NCBI GenBank assembly: GCA_900112995.1
Contig: FONU01000004.1
Coordinates: forward strand, 62,001 to 126,000
Length of the DNA: 64,000 nt
Direction: 5' to 3'
Origin: [Lactobacillus] rogosae
GTDB lineage: Bacteria > Bacillota > Clostridia > Lachnospirales > Lachnospiraceae
Part shown: piece after piece, positions 63,770 to 64,000 of the stretch
Position numbering within the stretch: the first letter of the stretch is position 1
Layout of the letters: each line of letters opens with the position of its first letter
Made by a program: the position numbers and the translations under genes
Notes under the pieces: model-generated
What the model saw: only the letters and a program-made list of their open reading frames with translations
Databases searched by the model: none
Told to the model about the DNA's origin: nothing

Positions 63770-64000
63770 TCACTTAATCATTCTCTTAATTTCATTCAGT
63801 TCTTCCTCGTGCTTTCTTGAAATAGCACCCGGATTACGTTTCATAATTCTGAATACGCTCTTGTAGTTTCTTCCAGTATCAGCCTTAAGATTTACCTTTT
63901 CATTTTCAAGTGTTTCTAAAAGCTGGTTAGCCGCCTTCTCGTCCATAATCTTATTCTTAAGACTCTCTTTAACAGCCTCTGTCATTCTCTGTAAGGTTGC
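63770..64000 (-). CDS. Hypothetical protein, 5' end beyond window
   Basis: Open from the right edge (ATLQRMTEAV...) to the stop at 63770, at least 77 codons. An ATG at 63985 exists but has no clear ribosome site, and the frame stays open beyond it, so this is probably the C-terminus of a longer protein. Helical, highly charged (KESLKNKIMDEKAANQLLET; RKHEEELNEIKRMIK). Not recognised. Confidence 0.5.
   Translation of the reverse strand, partial: ATLQRMTEAVKESLKNKIMDEKAANQLLETLENEKVNLKADTGRNYKSVFRIMKRNPGAISRKHEEELNEIKRMIK

Overview
The window is AT-rich, densely packed chromosomal DNA of a Gram-positive anaerobe, most likely a member of the Lachnospiraceae (Clostridia; Lachnospira, Agathobacter and Roseburia relatives are plausible). 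This rests on the families present (pyruvate formate-lyase, Crp/Fnr-type regulators, a TadZ resembling the one known from Eubacterium rectale, TasA/CalY-like exported proteins, a class II GalT) and on AGGAGG-type ribosome sites. Most genes lie on the minus strand. I see no tRNA, rRNA or CRISPR array.

Layout. 1-1,890: three tandem TasA/camelysin-like secreted proteins, the first cut by the window edge. 2,036-12,813: housekeeping and metabolism (secreted nuclease lipoprotein, endonuclease IV, SDR oxidoreductase, metallo-hydrolase, MetF, YitT protein, aminotransferase, YjbR-MGMT fusion, MFS transporter, zinc-dependent phospholipase C-like protein). 13,194-13,964: an orphan C-terminal half of an Rpn-family protein. 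14,137-23,048: an alpha-galactoside operon (TetR regulator, glycosyltransferase-like protein, GPH symporter, GH36 alpha-galactosidase, GalK, GalT). 23,200-27,350: a scrapyard of gene remnants (HNH nuclease, receiver domains, IS30-like HTH, toxin-antitoxin pieces, a methyltransferase) around an intact PAS protein and an arsenic-type operon (ArsR, Cys-rich protein, ArsC). An array of AACTTAAAT motifs with about 20-21 bp spacing lies here too.

27,344-56,367 is the centrepiece: a roughly 26 kb leftward gene train coding for a Tad/Flp (type IVc) pilus system (TadZ, TadA, TadB, TadC, Flp-like pilin, TadE-like proteins, a 1233-residue TadG-like protein, prepilin peptidase). It runs straight into a phosphorylation module (FHA protein, PP2C phosphatase, Ser/Thr kinase), a WG-repeat protein, small membrane proteins and a 2440-residue Ig-repeat surface protein. 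A small XRE regulator is divergent from it, and two zinc-ribbon membrane proteins sit just upstream. The promoters of the pilus train and of the zinc-ribbon pair are near copies of each other: the same palindrome core lies 18 bp upstream of an identical -35 box, followed by a 17-bp spacer, an identical -10 box and a 5'-terminal hairpin. The two transcription units therefore probably form one regulon controlled by the XRE protein. GarA-like ETT motifs in the FHA protein and in the membrane protein next to the kinase suggest an internal phospho-switch.

56,656-64,000: pyruvate formate-lyase, a Crp/Fnr regulator, a divergent ferredoxin-like protein behind a structured leader, LarC, a four-copy 79-bp hairpin repeat, thioredoxin, a DUF3783-like protein and a partial gene at the right edge. 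Several intergenic regions share perfect hairpins with TTC loops, which look like one family of structured repeats.
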